Under the pieces are notes generated by a model that was given only the letters and a program-made list of their open reading frames with translations, did not search any database and was not told where the DNA came from. Shown here piece by piece: positions 44,926-55,704 of a stretch of 64,000 bases of DNA. The DNA is from Pilaira anomala (lineage: Eukaryota; Mucoromycota; Mucoromycetes; Mucorales; Mucoraceae): the NCBI GenBank assembly GCA_025716855.1, contig JAIXMQ010000071.1, positions 1 through 64,000 on the forward strand. The letters run 5' to 3'. The position numbers and the translations under genes were made by a program. The first letter of the stretch is position 1; each line of letters opens with the position of its first letter.

Positions 44926-46893
44926 ATGAGCTCAGGAACACAATCTATTGCAGACCTTACAACCGAAATCAAACTAACAACAGGTGCTAATCCACCACCT
45001 TTAGTTGGTGCTTCCACCACAGTAGCAGACAATAAATTGTATGTGTTTGGAGGTCGATTAGTTTCCTCACGTCAAATGACCAACCATCTCTATATATTAA
45101 ATTTAGATACACTTGTTTGGACACAACATATTTCACAACCGGATTCTCCACCACCACCTCGTCCACGATATTTTCATTCGTCAAACTTATTCGGTCGATA
45201 CTTGGTTATCTTTGGTGGCATGAGTTATTCCACACGTCGTTCATCACAAAACCTATGCGCATTAGACGATGTCTGTTTATTCGATCTTGTCTTGATGACT
45301 TGGAAGTACCCTGATGTCCAACCAAGTATTTATCAACCTCAAGCACGTTACGCTCATTTAGCTGTTTGTTCAGACGACAAATTAGTCGTTATGGGTGGTC
45401 AAGATATGTCGAATCAATATATTAATGAAATCAATGTATTCAATCTAACCACATTAGCTTGGATACAAGGCGGTGTTTTATCGAAACAATACGGTGCATA
45501 CCGCTCTGTCGCATTCTGTCCATCCAATGTAGATACAAACATGATGGCTACCTCCCCCTTCTGGCAAGACACTACACAACTTCATAACGATTTACCGTTA
45601 TGTGTTTACTCCAATTACAATTTCACAGATGTCACACGAGACTTACAAAGCTTTTCCCCACTCCACAGTTCTGAATTCAAAGACCATTCGATGGATATGT
45701 CTGGTACTTCCTTACCACCTGGTCTTCGATTTCCTTCAGGAGATTTGTTAGGGCATCATATGATACTGACGGGTACTTACTTAACACCGACCCATCGATC
45801 ATTTCATATCTGGGCATTAAATCTAGCTAATTTAGTTTGGGTACGTATCGATACAGGCTCAATTTTATCTCAAGGATCATGGAATCGAGGCGTTCTATAC
45901 GAGAATAAACAAAAGTTTTTAGTCTTTGGTGATAAACATCGAGATTTGTTAGAAGACTACAATCATCGTCAAGTGAACTTTACACATGTAACCGTTATTG
46001 AATTAGAAGCGTTTGGAATCTACGCTTACCCAAAGGAGACCTGCGCACCCGTTGCACAAGAACTAGGTCTCAGTATGTTAAATGAACCCAGTATGGCCGA
46101 TGTCGAGTTTTTAACAGAAGATGGTAAATCGATTCCAGCCAATTCAAGTGTGATTGCTTTACGTTGGTCTCATTTCGCTAGTTTGTTATCTGAGAAAGCT
46201 CATTCACCTGGCTTCAAATCACTTTCTTTTCCTGAATCCTATCCTGTCACATTGGCCTTTTTACAATTCATTTATACAGATCATTTAATGACAGCTCAAC
46301 AACATCATCCACAAATCTTGTCTCGATTATTAGTTTTGTCGGATGTCTATCATCTACCTCGTTTAGGTATTTTAGCAACTCACGCTTTACATCAAATCTT
46401 GACTATTTCTACCGCGAGTATGGTTTATGAGACGTCGGCTTTAACTGGACGTACTGCACTTCAAGTACGTGCTTTACGTGTCATGATCAATGCTAAAAAG
46501 ATGTTACATCAGCAACAACAACAACAGCAGCAACAACTACAACAACAACAGCAACAACATCATCATCATGAATCTATGATTGACTCTCCTTCTATTTTAC
46601 CTATACATCGATATCATCATCCTAATCATCAAGGAGGAGGATCAGAAGAAGAAGATCATTACTTTCAATCAAGAATTTCACCTACAAATTCTACGCTTCG
46701 AAGACTTACCGCTTCAAAATCATCCTCTTCCGCCGTATCTTCCCCTGAACCCAGCATGTATGGTATGGTCGCACCTTCTCCTAAACTATCTAAATCAAGT
46801 CACCTCTATCAAGTAGAACGGCCACGTAAAGCAAGTCTTGTTCCATCCATTCATAAAACTTTTGATAGATCTAATATGGGCATTCGATTCTAA
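44926..46893 (+). CDS. Kelch-repeat and BTB-domain protein (Ral2/LZTR1-like architecture)
   Basis: An uninterrupted 655-residue frame, rare here because most neighbours have introns. Residues about 25-360 hold Kelch blades: LYVFGGRLVSSRQMTNHLYIL, RYLVIFGGMSYST, LVVMGGQDMSNQYINEINVF, HHMILTGTYL, KFLVFGDKHRDL. A BTB domain follows at about 387-500 (PSMADVEFLTEDGKSIPANS, FLQFIYTDHLM, LLVLSDVYHLPRLG). The C-terminus is disordered with poly-Gln and poly-His (about 527-555) and a Ser-rich, basic tail. Kelch followed by BTB is the order in S. pombe Ral2 and animal LZTR1. Both act in Ras signalling, and LZTR1 does so as a CUL3 adaptor. A Ras-related role is inference from architecture. Confidence 0.8.
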   Translation: MSSGTQSIADLTTEIKLTTGANPPPLVGASTTVADNKLYVFGGRLVSSRQMTNHLYILNLDTLVWTQHISQPDSPPPPRPRYFHSSNLFGRYLVIFGGMSYSTRRSSQNLCALDDVCLFDLVLMTWKYPDVQPSIYQPQARYAHLAVCSDDKLVVMGGQDMSNQYINEINVFNLTTLAWIQGGVLSKQYGAYRSVAFCPSNVDTNMMATSPFWQDTTQLHNDLPLCVYSNYNFTDVTRDLQSFSPLHSSEFKDHSMDMSGTSLPPGLRFPSGDLLGHHMILTGTYLTPTHRSFHIWALNLANLVWVRIDTGSILSQGSWNRGVLYENKQKFLVFGDKHRDLLEDYNHRQVNFTHVTVIELEAFGIYAYPKETCAPVAQELGLSMLNEPSMADVEFLTEDGKSIPANSSVIALRWSHFASLLSEKAHSPGFKSLSFPESYPVTLAFLQFIYTDHLMTAQQHHPQILSRLLVLSDVYHLPRLGILATHALHQILTISTASMVYETSALTGRTALQVRALRVMINAKKMLHQQQQQQQQQLQQQQQQHHHHESMIDSPSILPIHRYHHPNHQGGGSEEEDHYFQSRISPTNSTLRRLTASKSSSSAVSSPEPSMYGMVAPSPKLSKSSHLYQVERPRKASLVPSIHKTFDRSNMGIRF

Positions 46894-47082
46894 AATAAAA
46901 AATATGTATATCCCTAATTTTGTATTCTTTTTCGATAAAGAAAAAAAAAAAAAAAGCTTATTTTTTGATTGGATTAAAAGAAAAAAAAAAATATTTTTTT
47001 TTACATATAAATATTTGTATTGTAACCCCTCTTTTCTTTTTCCTTTTTTTTTTATATATATTTAACGGAAGGAAAAGCAAAG

Positions 47083-48985
47083 ATGGAGCAAAATGAACAG
47101 ATTGTGCATGAACATGCTGTATTTATCAACTCTACTGTGAATTCAGTTTATAATATGATTGTTGCCATTCCCGGTTCTCACTTGGCCATCTCATATTTGA
47201 AGAATGCTTATCAAAACGATCCTTTCCGTGTTGCTCTCGAGTTATTTCTTGTCTTTTTCGCCATCAAGTATATGCTTTCTCGAAAGTATAAGCCTAATGA
47301 CAATAACGTTGTACTTACCGAAAAGGTAAAAAAAAAAAAAAAAAAAACTTGCCCCCCCCCCTTTTTTTTCTTTTTTTTTTTAAACACTATACATATTTAG
47401 GAAGTAGATGATCTCGTAGAAGAATGGCAACCTGAACCACTCGCACCTAAACTCACTTCATATGACCGTTTCAACCTTGAAAAGACACCTATGATTGTTG
47501 GAGCTCAATCGGCTAAAGCCAAAGTAGTAGGACACACAAAACCTTTAATGAATTTAGCTACTAGCAATTATTTAAACTTGGTAGCTTCTGAACAAATTAG
47601 ACAAAAGGCAGTAGAGACTTTACGTAACTATGGTGTAGGTTCTTGTGGTCCTCCAGGTTTCTATGGTACCATTGATGTACATATGGATTTGGAACGTGAT
47701 ATCTCTCGTTTCTTAGGTACGGATGATGCTATTATCTATGCACAAGGCTTTTCTACTATTTCTTCTGTTATTCCTGCTTTTGCTAAACGTGGAGATTATT
47801 TAGTAGTGTAAGTAAGAAAGACATGTTTTAGAATATGACGATTGATAAGTTTAAATATAGAGATGATGGTGTCAGTTTTGCTATTCAAAAAGGTGTTCAA
47901 ATTTCTCGTTCGATTATTCGTACTTTTAAACACAATGACATGGAAGATTTAGAACGTGTCTTGAATGAAATCAACACCGAGCATATTGTTGTAAGTAAAT
48001 ATTTACAGTTAAATAGACAACATGCTAAACATACTTTTTTTTTTTTTTTTTTTTTTTAGCACAAGAAACGTTTAACTCGTCGCTTTATTGTAACTGAAGG
48101 TTTATTCGCTAATTTCGGTGATATTGCTCCTTTAGATAAATTGGTAAATATAAATAGAGATTACACACCATTTTTTTTTATGGAAAAACTAAATTACCAT
48201 CTTGTATGTATAGGTTGAATTGAAAAAGAAATTCAAGTACCGTTTAATCTTGGATGAATCTCAATCCATTGGTGTTCTCGGCCGTAGAGGAGGTGGTTTA
48301 ACAGACTTGTACAACATTGATGTAAGCCCTTTTTTTTTTTAAAAAAAAGAAAACCTCAAATCACTCAACTCTTTTTATATTACTTTAGGCCAAGGAAATT
48401 GATATGATTTCAGGTTCTTTATCTAACGCAATTTGTGGTTCCGGTGGATTTTGTGCAGGTAGTGTAGAAGTTATTGATCATCAACGTCTTTCCGGTAGTG
48501 CCTATTGTTTCTCTGCCTCTATGCCTGCCATGTTAGCCGTTTCAGCCTCCGAAGCGTTCCGTATCATTGAACAACAACCTACTTTATTAAAGGAACTAGG
48601 TGAACGTATCTTGGCATTCCGTCAAGTACTTACACATAAATCCCTTGAACCTTATATCACATTAGATTCCTCTGACATGCAATGTCCTTCTCCATTTTTC
48701 CATATTCGTGCCAAGCCTAGTTACTTGCAAGTACATACTTTGGATAATGAAGACAGTGTCTCTCGTGAAGCAGAAGAACGTTTATTACAAGATGTAGTGG
48801 ATGAATGTGCTTATCAAGGTGTCTTGATCACTCGATCCAAGTACGTTTATGAACAAGAGAAGAATTGTCCTCGTCCTAGTATCAAGATCTCTATTACTAT
48901 TGGCTTGAACAAAAAGGAAAATGATAAGGCTGCAAATACCGTTAAATCTGCTATTGTTAAAGTATTTGGCAAATGGAGAAAATAA
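47083..48985 (+). CDS. LCB1: Serine palmitoyltransferase subunit 1 (Lcb1)
   Basis: Six exons, about 490 residues. The N-terminal membrane segment ([15 protein letters not shown]) is followed by the alpha-oxoamine synthase fold: [97 protein letters not shown]. The Cys in GVGSCGP corresponds to the Lcb1 Cys that is mutated in human sensory neuropathy (family knowledge). The PLP-binding Lys of Lcb2 is absent: the site reads [12 protein letters not shown], as expected for the non-catalytic subunit. The protein pairs with Lcb2 in the ER to start sphingolipid synthesis; Lcb2 is not in this window. The gene converges on the nucleobindin-like gene with 134 bp between stops. Confidence 0.93.
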
Positions 48986-49071
48986 ACAAACACTACACAC
49001 TTCTTTTTAACGTAAATCACCTTTTAATTTTAATCATATATACTAATAATAATAAAAAATCAAATATACAC

Positions 49072-49102
<31 letters not shown>

Positions 49103-49119
49103 TAAAGAACTATTTTTTT

Positions 49120-49712
49120 TTAAGCCCTAAATTTGTTGGGTATGTAATTCGCTCCTTCTTGCTTAAACAATTTTTCATTCACAACGACTGGCTTCTTGTT
49201 AGCTTTTGTTGGATCTGTTGCTGCACCTTTTTTTGCTGACGCTGAATTGGCAGATGATGAAGCAGTTCCTTTTCCTAGTTTATAAGCTTTTTCTTGCTCT
49301 AATTCAGATTTAGTTAGATCAGGAAGTTTATTAGACAGGTATTCTTCTAAAGAGATGAATCTATCCTTGTCTTTATCCATTATTTGATAGACGCGTTCAA
49401 CTAGTCCCTTGATATAAGGCGCGTTGGGGTCCACGTTACGTTCAATTCCATAAATTGCAGAGACTTCTTGAACACTCCAGAACCCATCTTTGTCAATATC
49501 ATGTAATTTAAAGAACGTTATTTCATCCGTTATTTCAATATGATGAGCATCCAGCATATGTCTATTTGATTTTTATGGTGGTTTTATTAAGCATCATCTT
49601 TTTTTTTTTTTTTTATGTTATGTGTATTTACGTACTGTTGTTCAAATTCATTTAATGTACTACAAAAAACTACAGATACAAAAGCAACTACAAAAGATAA
49701 TTGAAACAACAT
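49120..49712 (-). CDS. Secreted EF-hand protein, nucleobindin/Ssp120-like
   Basis: Two exons. Exon 1 (49712 to about 49637) encodes a signal peptide, MLFQLSFVVAFVSVVFC, then STLNEFEQQ. Exon 2 continues HMLDAHHIEITDEITFFKLHDIDKDGFWSVQEVSAIYG. The block FFKLHD(IDKDG)FW is the nucleobindin first EF-hand (D-x-D-x-D-G). A second EF-hand reads DKDKDRFISLEEYL. A Lys/Ala/Ser-rich tail ends in NKFRA, without an HDEL-type ER retention signal. About 170 residues, similar to yeast Ssp120, a calcium-binding secretory-pathway protein. Only 90 bp separate its ATG from the stop of TOP3B upstream on the same strand. Confidence 0.82.
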
Positions 49713-49802
49713 ATTTTTTTTTTTTTAGTGTAAAAAAGAAAGAGAGAGTGAGAAAAAAAAAGGGGGAGAGTGCATTTTTTATTTATTTTTGCATTGTTGG
49801 GC

Positions 49803-52800
49803 TTATCGCATATCAGCGTACAATTTACGTAATTTAGGATCGAATCGTTTACCTCCGCCTCTTCCTTTTTTACGACCACCACCAAACCTTGCTCTGACGT
49901 TCTTTCTTGCAAATCTAACAAATACATGATATAATTTAGTTTAAATAAAAAAGGTTCAAACAAGTAAATAAATACCTTGTAGCTAATAATGCTTCCATAT
50001 CCTCATCACACATAATACATCCTTCCATCGGTTCCTTATTTTGGTTTTCACGAAACTCTACTTTCAAATGAACAGACCCACATTGACACATATTCTTTCC
50101 AATCGTGACATCTATAAAATAAAGAATATAAGTAAACCAAGCAACATGAAACATTCATGTATATAACTCACGTTTAACAGTATCAATAAACGAAGATACA
50201 ATATTACATTCATTACAACTTAATTTCCATCTAGGAGCAGAAGTAGCATCTAAAATCAATGAACCTTTACAAGGCTCTTGTTCGTTCTCTGATTCAGGAC
50301 AGGGACATACTGCATTTGTCACCATAGAATGAGGACAGGTAGGGTGAGGACAATGGTTACACGCCATTCCCTTTTTAAAGTTTTCAAACGGCGGGTTATT
50401 GTAACATGCAGGACAAATTGGGAACCCAGTTCCTTTAGATCCTGTTGAATACAATACAAGCTCAAAGTCATCTAATGGCTATATAACAAAAAAAAAAAAA
50501 AAAATGAGTATTTAAAATTCGTCACTTGTGTGTATATATACTTACGCATTTTAGTTCTTTATATAGTTTAATATGTCCATTCAATGGAAGTGAATAAGTT
50601 TCATCGCATGTAGCACAATGAAGACGGTTTGGCTTTAATGAAATATACTTCATATATCTATTTTTTTTTTTTTTAATTAGTGATGGGGACCTTTTTGAGT
50701 GCAAATAATTAGTTTTACCTTTTACATTTTCCACATTTTGAAAATACTTTTCCTGTTGCTGCTAATGGAGAGAAAGTAGCTTCAAACAATTCATCCATAG
50801 CTTCAATCTAAGAAAAAAAAAAAGATAGATAATATCAATATGCATACACATATTATACACTTATATATTATTATTTACCTGCTTTGTAAAGTACGCAAAC
50901 TTCTTTGCAAACATATTTAAAAAGTAGTCAAGTACCTGTCCATGAGAAGCTTTACCAGACGCAATTAAATTCAACTGTTGTTCAACATCGGATCGCATGG
51001 TGGGTAAAGAGAGTTCTGGATCAATCTTTTGATATCCATGAATCAAGACAATTCCTAAATTAGTCGGAATTAATTTTCTTCCACTTGTCACTTGGACATA
51101 ATTTCTTTGACAGATGTTATTGATATGTGTAGGAATCGATGCATCTGTTCCAATTCCGTTTTGTTCCATTAATCCAATGAGTTCAGATTCGGTCAAGTAA
51201 TCCGGTGGACTTGTCTTTCCTTCTGTTAAAGAGACATTGCTTACTGTAAGTACTTCACCTTGTTTAAATTCTGGGATGGATTCATCTGATTTGGTTATCC
51301 TGATTACATATGTCAGTTTTTTTTTTTTATTTCACTTCTTTTTTTTTCTTACCAATGCATGACAGAAGAAAATCCAGGTGAGGTTACTTTAGTACCTTTA
51401 CATTCAAATTGTTCAAGTCCAATAGAGAACGTAACATTTGTAGTTGTATACTTTAATCCTGGACTAATTGAACCAATAAAAGTTCTTGCGATAAAATCAT
51501 ATAATCTCCATGTGTCACCAGCAAAATCTCCTTCATTTGCTACACGTGTTGGTGTACTGAAAAAAAAAAAAAAAATCAATCACAGTAAATAATATAATAA
51601 AGAAATAGAACAACAACTAAAAGAAGAAACTTACATTGGAGGATGATCACCCGTATCCGTTCCACCGGAAGGTCTATCGTACCCGCTACTCAACAAGGTC
51701 TTACAATAGTGTCCCCAATCCGGGCTAGCGGATTGTTCACGGAGTACAGCATCTAAATCAAAGCTTTCAGGATACTTTGAGGTTTCTGTTCTTGGGTAAG
51801 AGATGTAACCTTGCATATATAATCTTTCTGCAATACTCATCTAATGTATTAATGAATAAATATCGTATCTTTTTGTTTCTCTTCTTTTATTTGTACTTAC
51901 ACATTCACTTGGACTGATACCAAGACTAGAAGAACAATGCTTAAGCATCTCAACCTGTATTGTTTTAAAAATATTTAATAAAACAAGAACAAAAAAACAA
52001 AAAAAAAATAGACTTACAGTATTCAGTGCATGTGGTCTTGCTTTTGATTTCTTTTGAACATTAATACTCAAAACCCTATAATAAAAGAAAGGTTTAGACT
52101 TTATCATCTATATATATATATATATATATTTTAAAAAAAATCCAACAAGTAAATGATATATACTTTACTTTGCACCTTGTCCCTTGGCATCTATCACACT
52201 ATTTACAAACATAGTTCCAATCTGTCTATCAAAGACACGTTCTCTACACCAGCTCAATTTGATAGGTAAATCAGATTTAGTGACGGTAGCACTCACACTC
52301 CAAAAGGGTTCAGGTTGAAAGCCTTGAATACGATCATGTCGTTCAACACAAAATGAAAGTGTAGGTGTTTGACAAGGTCCATAACTAATCACAGTTGAAT
52401 CCAGATCACCATATTTTCCTTGAAAAAATCGTGTTTGAAATCGAGTGAATGCCACACCTACTTTTAAATCAAGTTCCTGACGTGCATCCACAGCTATTTT
52501 TTTTTCGCAGTTGATTAATTTTTTTTTTTGACAGGTGATATAGTTTATGCAATATATATACCTCTTGATTCATTCTCGTTTGGTTTACCAAGGTTTTTCA
52601 TGGCTCTATGTACATCTTCCTTTGTAATTGCTTATCCAATATATTTTAATACACACATTTGATAAGACATCCTAAAAAAAAAAGAACCCAAACTTACCAG
52701 AAAACTTTGCTCTCAAGACATTATTCATTTTACCTCCTTGCTTTGGAGACTTCATATTGGGTAAACAATTCTCAATGACTTCAAAGCAAATATTCTCACC

Positions 52801-53303
52801 TTCTCTATCACAATCCAACCAAAGCACAAGAAAATCTACACCTTTTGCAACCGTCTGTAAATGATGGGTTAAATGCATTTTTGGATTCGATTCAGATTTC
52901 ACCGTCTTTGCTTCAAATAACTTGAAAGGATCAATATCCCAAGAATTATATTCTTTTGTAAAGTCCAGTCCATATACGTGTCCTGTCACGGACGTAAAGT
53001 GAAATTCGGCAGGTTCGTTACGAAAATTACCTTTCCAAGAATGAACTGGTGTTGCATGTCGCTCAGTTGAATACTGTTTTCAAAAAAAAAAAAAAAAAAA
53101 AAAATAAGTCGGTTGAAAACAAAAAAAACAAAAAAATAGTGTGATATGTCTTTTGTTACCTGACTGTTGGGTGCTAATAGACGTGTCAAGGATTCCGCTA
53201 AAGAAGGCTTTTCTGCCACCTAAATAAAGAAAAAGAACTGAATATCAAATCTCTTTGTATTTTTTTATTTTTTTTTTACCATAAGCACTTTGCAAGGCGA
53301 CAT
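49803..53303 (-). CDS. TOP3B: DNA topoisomerase III beta (TOP3B type)
   Basis: About a dozen exons from ATG at 53303 (MSPCKVLM, then VAEKPSLAESLTRLL). The Toprim domain reads VLWLDCDREGENICFEV. Body motifs are SVDARQ-like VDARQELDLKVG, FQGKYGDLDSTVISYGPCQTPTL and CVERHDRI. The catalytic Tyr lies in YISYPRTETSKYPESFDL. Further blocks are GDHPPITP, LMEQNGIGTDASIPTHINNICQRNY, SPLAATGKVFSKCGKCKRYMKY and CPLDDFELVLYSTGSKG. The C-terminus has several CxxC zinc-finger pairs and a short Gly/Arg tail (RARFGGGRKKGRGGGKR). The PDYLTESEL, DDFELVL and RG-tail features are those of the beta type, which acts on DNA and RNA in animals, not of yeast Top3. Start and exon order were set by matching the family. 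Confidence 0.9.
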
Positions 53304-53619
53304 TGGGTTTAATGTAAGTATAATTTTTCTAGAAAAAAGTAAAGAGAAAAAAAAAAAAAATGACACGCTTTACCTCTCTTGATTCTTTGCACTGGGTTTT
53401 GAATAAATACATATTGACGTAATTAGACCATTTTAGTATTGGTACTACTACAGATTTACCATTAATGTTCGTGAACGCTTACTTGGACGAGATAAGTTTT
53501 ATTAGAGAAAACTGATCTGATCAATTTTTCTTATATTGTAAATTCGTTTCTTATCGCTGAATGTATATATAATAGGATGTATGGTGGAACCTGGACAAAG
53601 AGCATCTTACCAGTTGTTT

Positions 53620-54090
53620 TGATTTTCTTTTCTCAACTTTTGTTTATTAAAAGAGGCGTTTCTTTCAAACCAAATGTTCATTCTCTTGATTACTGCTTTC
53701 TTGTGTTTCATCCACGGCTTCAACATCAGAATCCAGGAGTTCTTGTGAGCTCAAAATGAGTATTTTATCAACCTTTACAGAACAGTTCGCTTCTGCTTTT
53801 TTTTTTGAGTAAAGACACACGATTCCTTTCAACACAGTCTACAGTCCGGCAAGAAGCTGTCAAGTATATAGCTTTACATCTAGCATGGCAATGCCTGTGC
53901 TCATAGTGATTATTTTCAATTACAAACTTCTTCAGGTCTAGCCATGTTTTGCGTCATGTTTACTGCTAAAGTCTGCATACATTTTCCTTCTCGTGATTAC
54001 TTGGATATGCCATGATGTATCTTAGCACGGTTTCCCCCACTTTGAAACGAATAATCTCCTGATTGATGTGAAAGATTTTTTTTTTGAAAT
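53620..54090 (-). pseudogene. Decayed coding remnant of unknown family
   Basis: Reading the minus strand, one frame gives FHINQEIIRFKVGETVLRYI followed by MAYPSNHEKE. A one-base shift gives YADFSSKHDAKHG, and another gives TWLDLKKFVIENNHYEHRHC with ARCKAIYLTASCRTVD following. A last stretch reads KAEANCSVKVDKILILSSQE and on to EDEHLV-like QENEHLV plus stop. The pieces follow each other in order across frameshifts, as expected for a pseudogene. Base composition is less AT-rich than the flanks. I do not recognise the parent family. Confidence 0.35.
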
Positions 54091-55378
54091 ATTAGTACTG
54101 ATAGACGTGAAGCTACGTTTTCAGAAAATTCAAGTACATTAACCCTTCTCTTGAACATAATTCTCCAAGGTAGTCAGCCCAACCTTTTTAATAGATATAA
54201 ATAATAATAATAAACCCACTTAAAAACTGTGTCTTTTTTTAAGTTATGATTTTAATAAATTCATCTTACACTTGGTATTATTGAAAATCTTACTTGAGCA
54301 ATAAACACTTTTAATGTTAAAATGATGAGTTTTTACAAAGTATATTTGAAATAAATTAATGCCTGTATGTAAATGTCAGGTCGTTAAATAAGATGCAGTT
54401 ATTACTTTATGATGCTATTTGATAAACAATAAAAATGTATGACTTTTAATTTCAAATGATCTGCATACTTTTTTTTTTTTTTTTTTTTTAAGTTGGAGAA
54501 ACAATGAAACCAAGTTGCTGTGTTGTGTAGGCAACAACAAAGATCAAACAATGATTGTATTTATTGATTAGCTAAAACTTTAATTAAACAAAAACGAGTT
54601 TTACGAATTATACATGTCAAAAAAGGGCTTTGCGTGTTTGAACAAAAAAAAAAAAATTGTTTTGTTTTGTTTTGTTTGTTTTATGTATGTTGTTCATACA
54701 TATGGCGTAGACGAGATACATTATTTTAATCTATTCTAATAGTTCCCTCATTTACATACTCATCAAAAAAAAAATAAAAAAAAATAAAAAAAGAGTGTAA
54801 CTTGAAGAAGATAAACAAGGAACTCTTTTTTAGTTAAAAAAGCTTAATTACTACTTTTTATAAAAATGATAAAATACATGACCCCTCCCCCTCCCCCTTT
54901 TTTTTTCATAAAATATATAAATAAAAAGGTTTGGGGTTTCACTTAATCAAAAAGGACTGGGTAACAATAAACTTGTATCTTACGTGTATACTTTCAGCCC
55001 GGTTCATGCTTAAGGAGAGAGAGAGAGTAAGAGAGAGAAGGGGAAAAAGAGAAAGAGAACAGTAGAGGTGCCGCGTGATAGTTTAAATAGTGTAACACAA
55101 TCGTTTCTACTTTTTTTTTATTTTTATTTTTTTTTCTTAGTACTCTCTCTTTTTTTTTCTTTTTTTTTTAAAAAAAAAGCTCTCCAAGTGGATCCAAAAA
55201 GAGAAATAAGGAATGGTTTAAAAATACATTTTGTTCATGTGTTCAGATAAAACAGAGAGATTTTGAAGTAAAGAAATGTCTTATTTAGTCTGATATCGAA
55301 ATAAAAAAAAAAAAATTGAACATGCGACATAGCAACAAGGTACCTTAAATAAACATGTCAAATTATTTAATAAAAAAT

Positions 55379-55385
<7 letters not shown>

Positions 55386-55423
<38 letters not shown>
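55386..55423. repeat. (GA)n microsatellite
   Basis: An almost pure GA dinucleotide tract, about 38 bp, in the upstream region of the chitin synthase gene. Confidence 0.9.
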
Positions 55424-55424
<1 letters not shown>

Positions 55425-55704
55425 CTTGTATACGTGCAAAATAGATAAAATACACCTTTTAATTCAATAACAATCAATAAGAGTAAAATAAATAAATAAT
55501 AATAATAATAATGTGTTTACGGTTTTATATTGGTTTAAACTCGATAAACCCAGAATGGATGTAAAATATAAAAATAGTTTTTTCGTACTCCACATAAAGA
55601 AAATAATCCTTTTTTTTTTTTTTTTTTTTTCTCTTTTCTTTTACTTATTCCAACTTTTTTTAAAAAAAAAAAAAAAATCTCTCTTTTTTTTTTTTTTCTC
55701 CAAG

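Larger units (their letters stand above)
53304..55704. other. Gene-poor AT-rich region
   Basis: 2.4 kb without an intact gene. It holds the decayed coding remnant at about 53,620-54,090, T-runs (for example 54,471-54,491), a (GA)n tract at about 55,386-55,423, a CT-rich leader and a few TAA repeats. The final 90 bp before 55705 are T-rich and form the chitin synthase leader. Confidence 0.6.

Noticed and set aside
53577..53759. 60-codon plus-strand frame
   Set aside because: It overlaps the antisense relic and has no family features or splice context.
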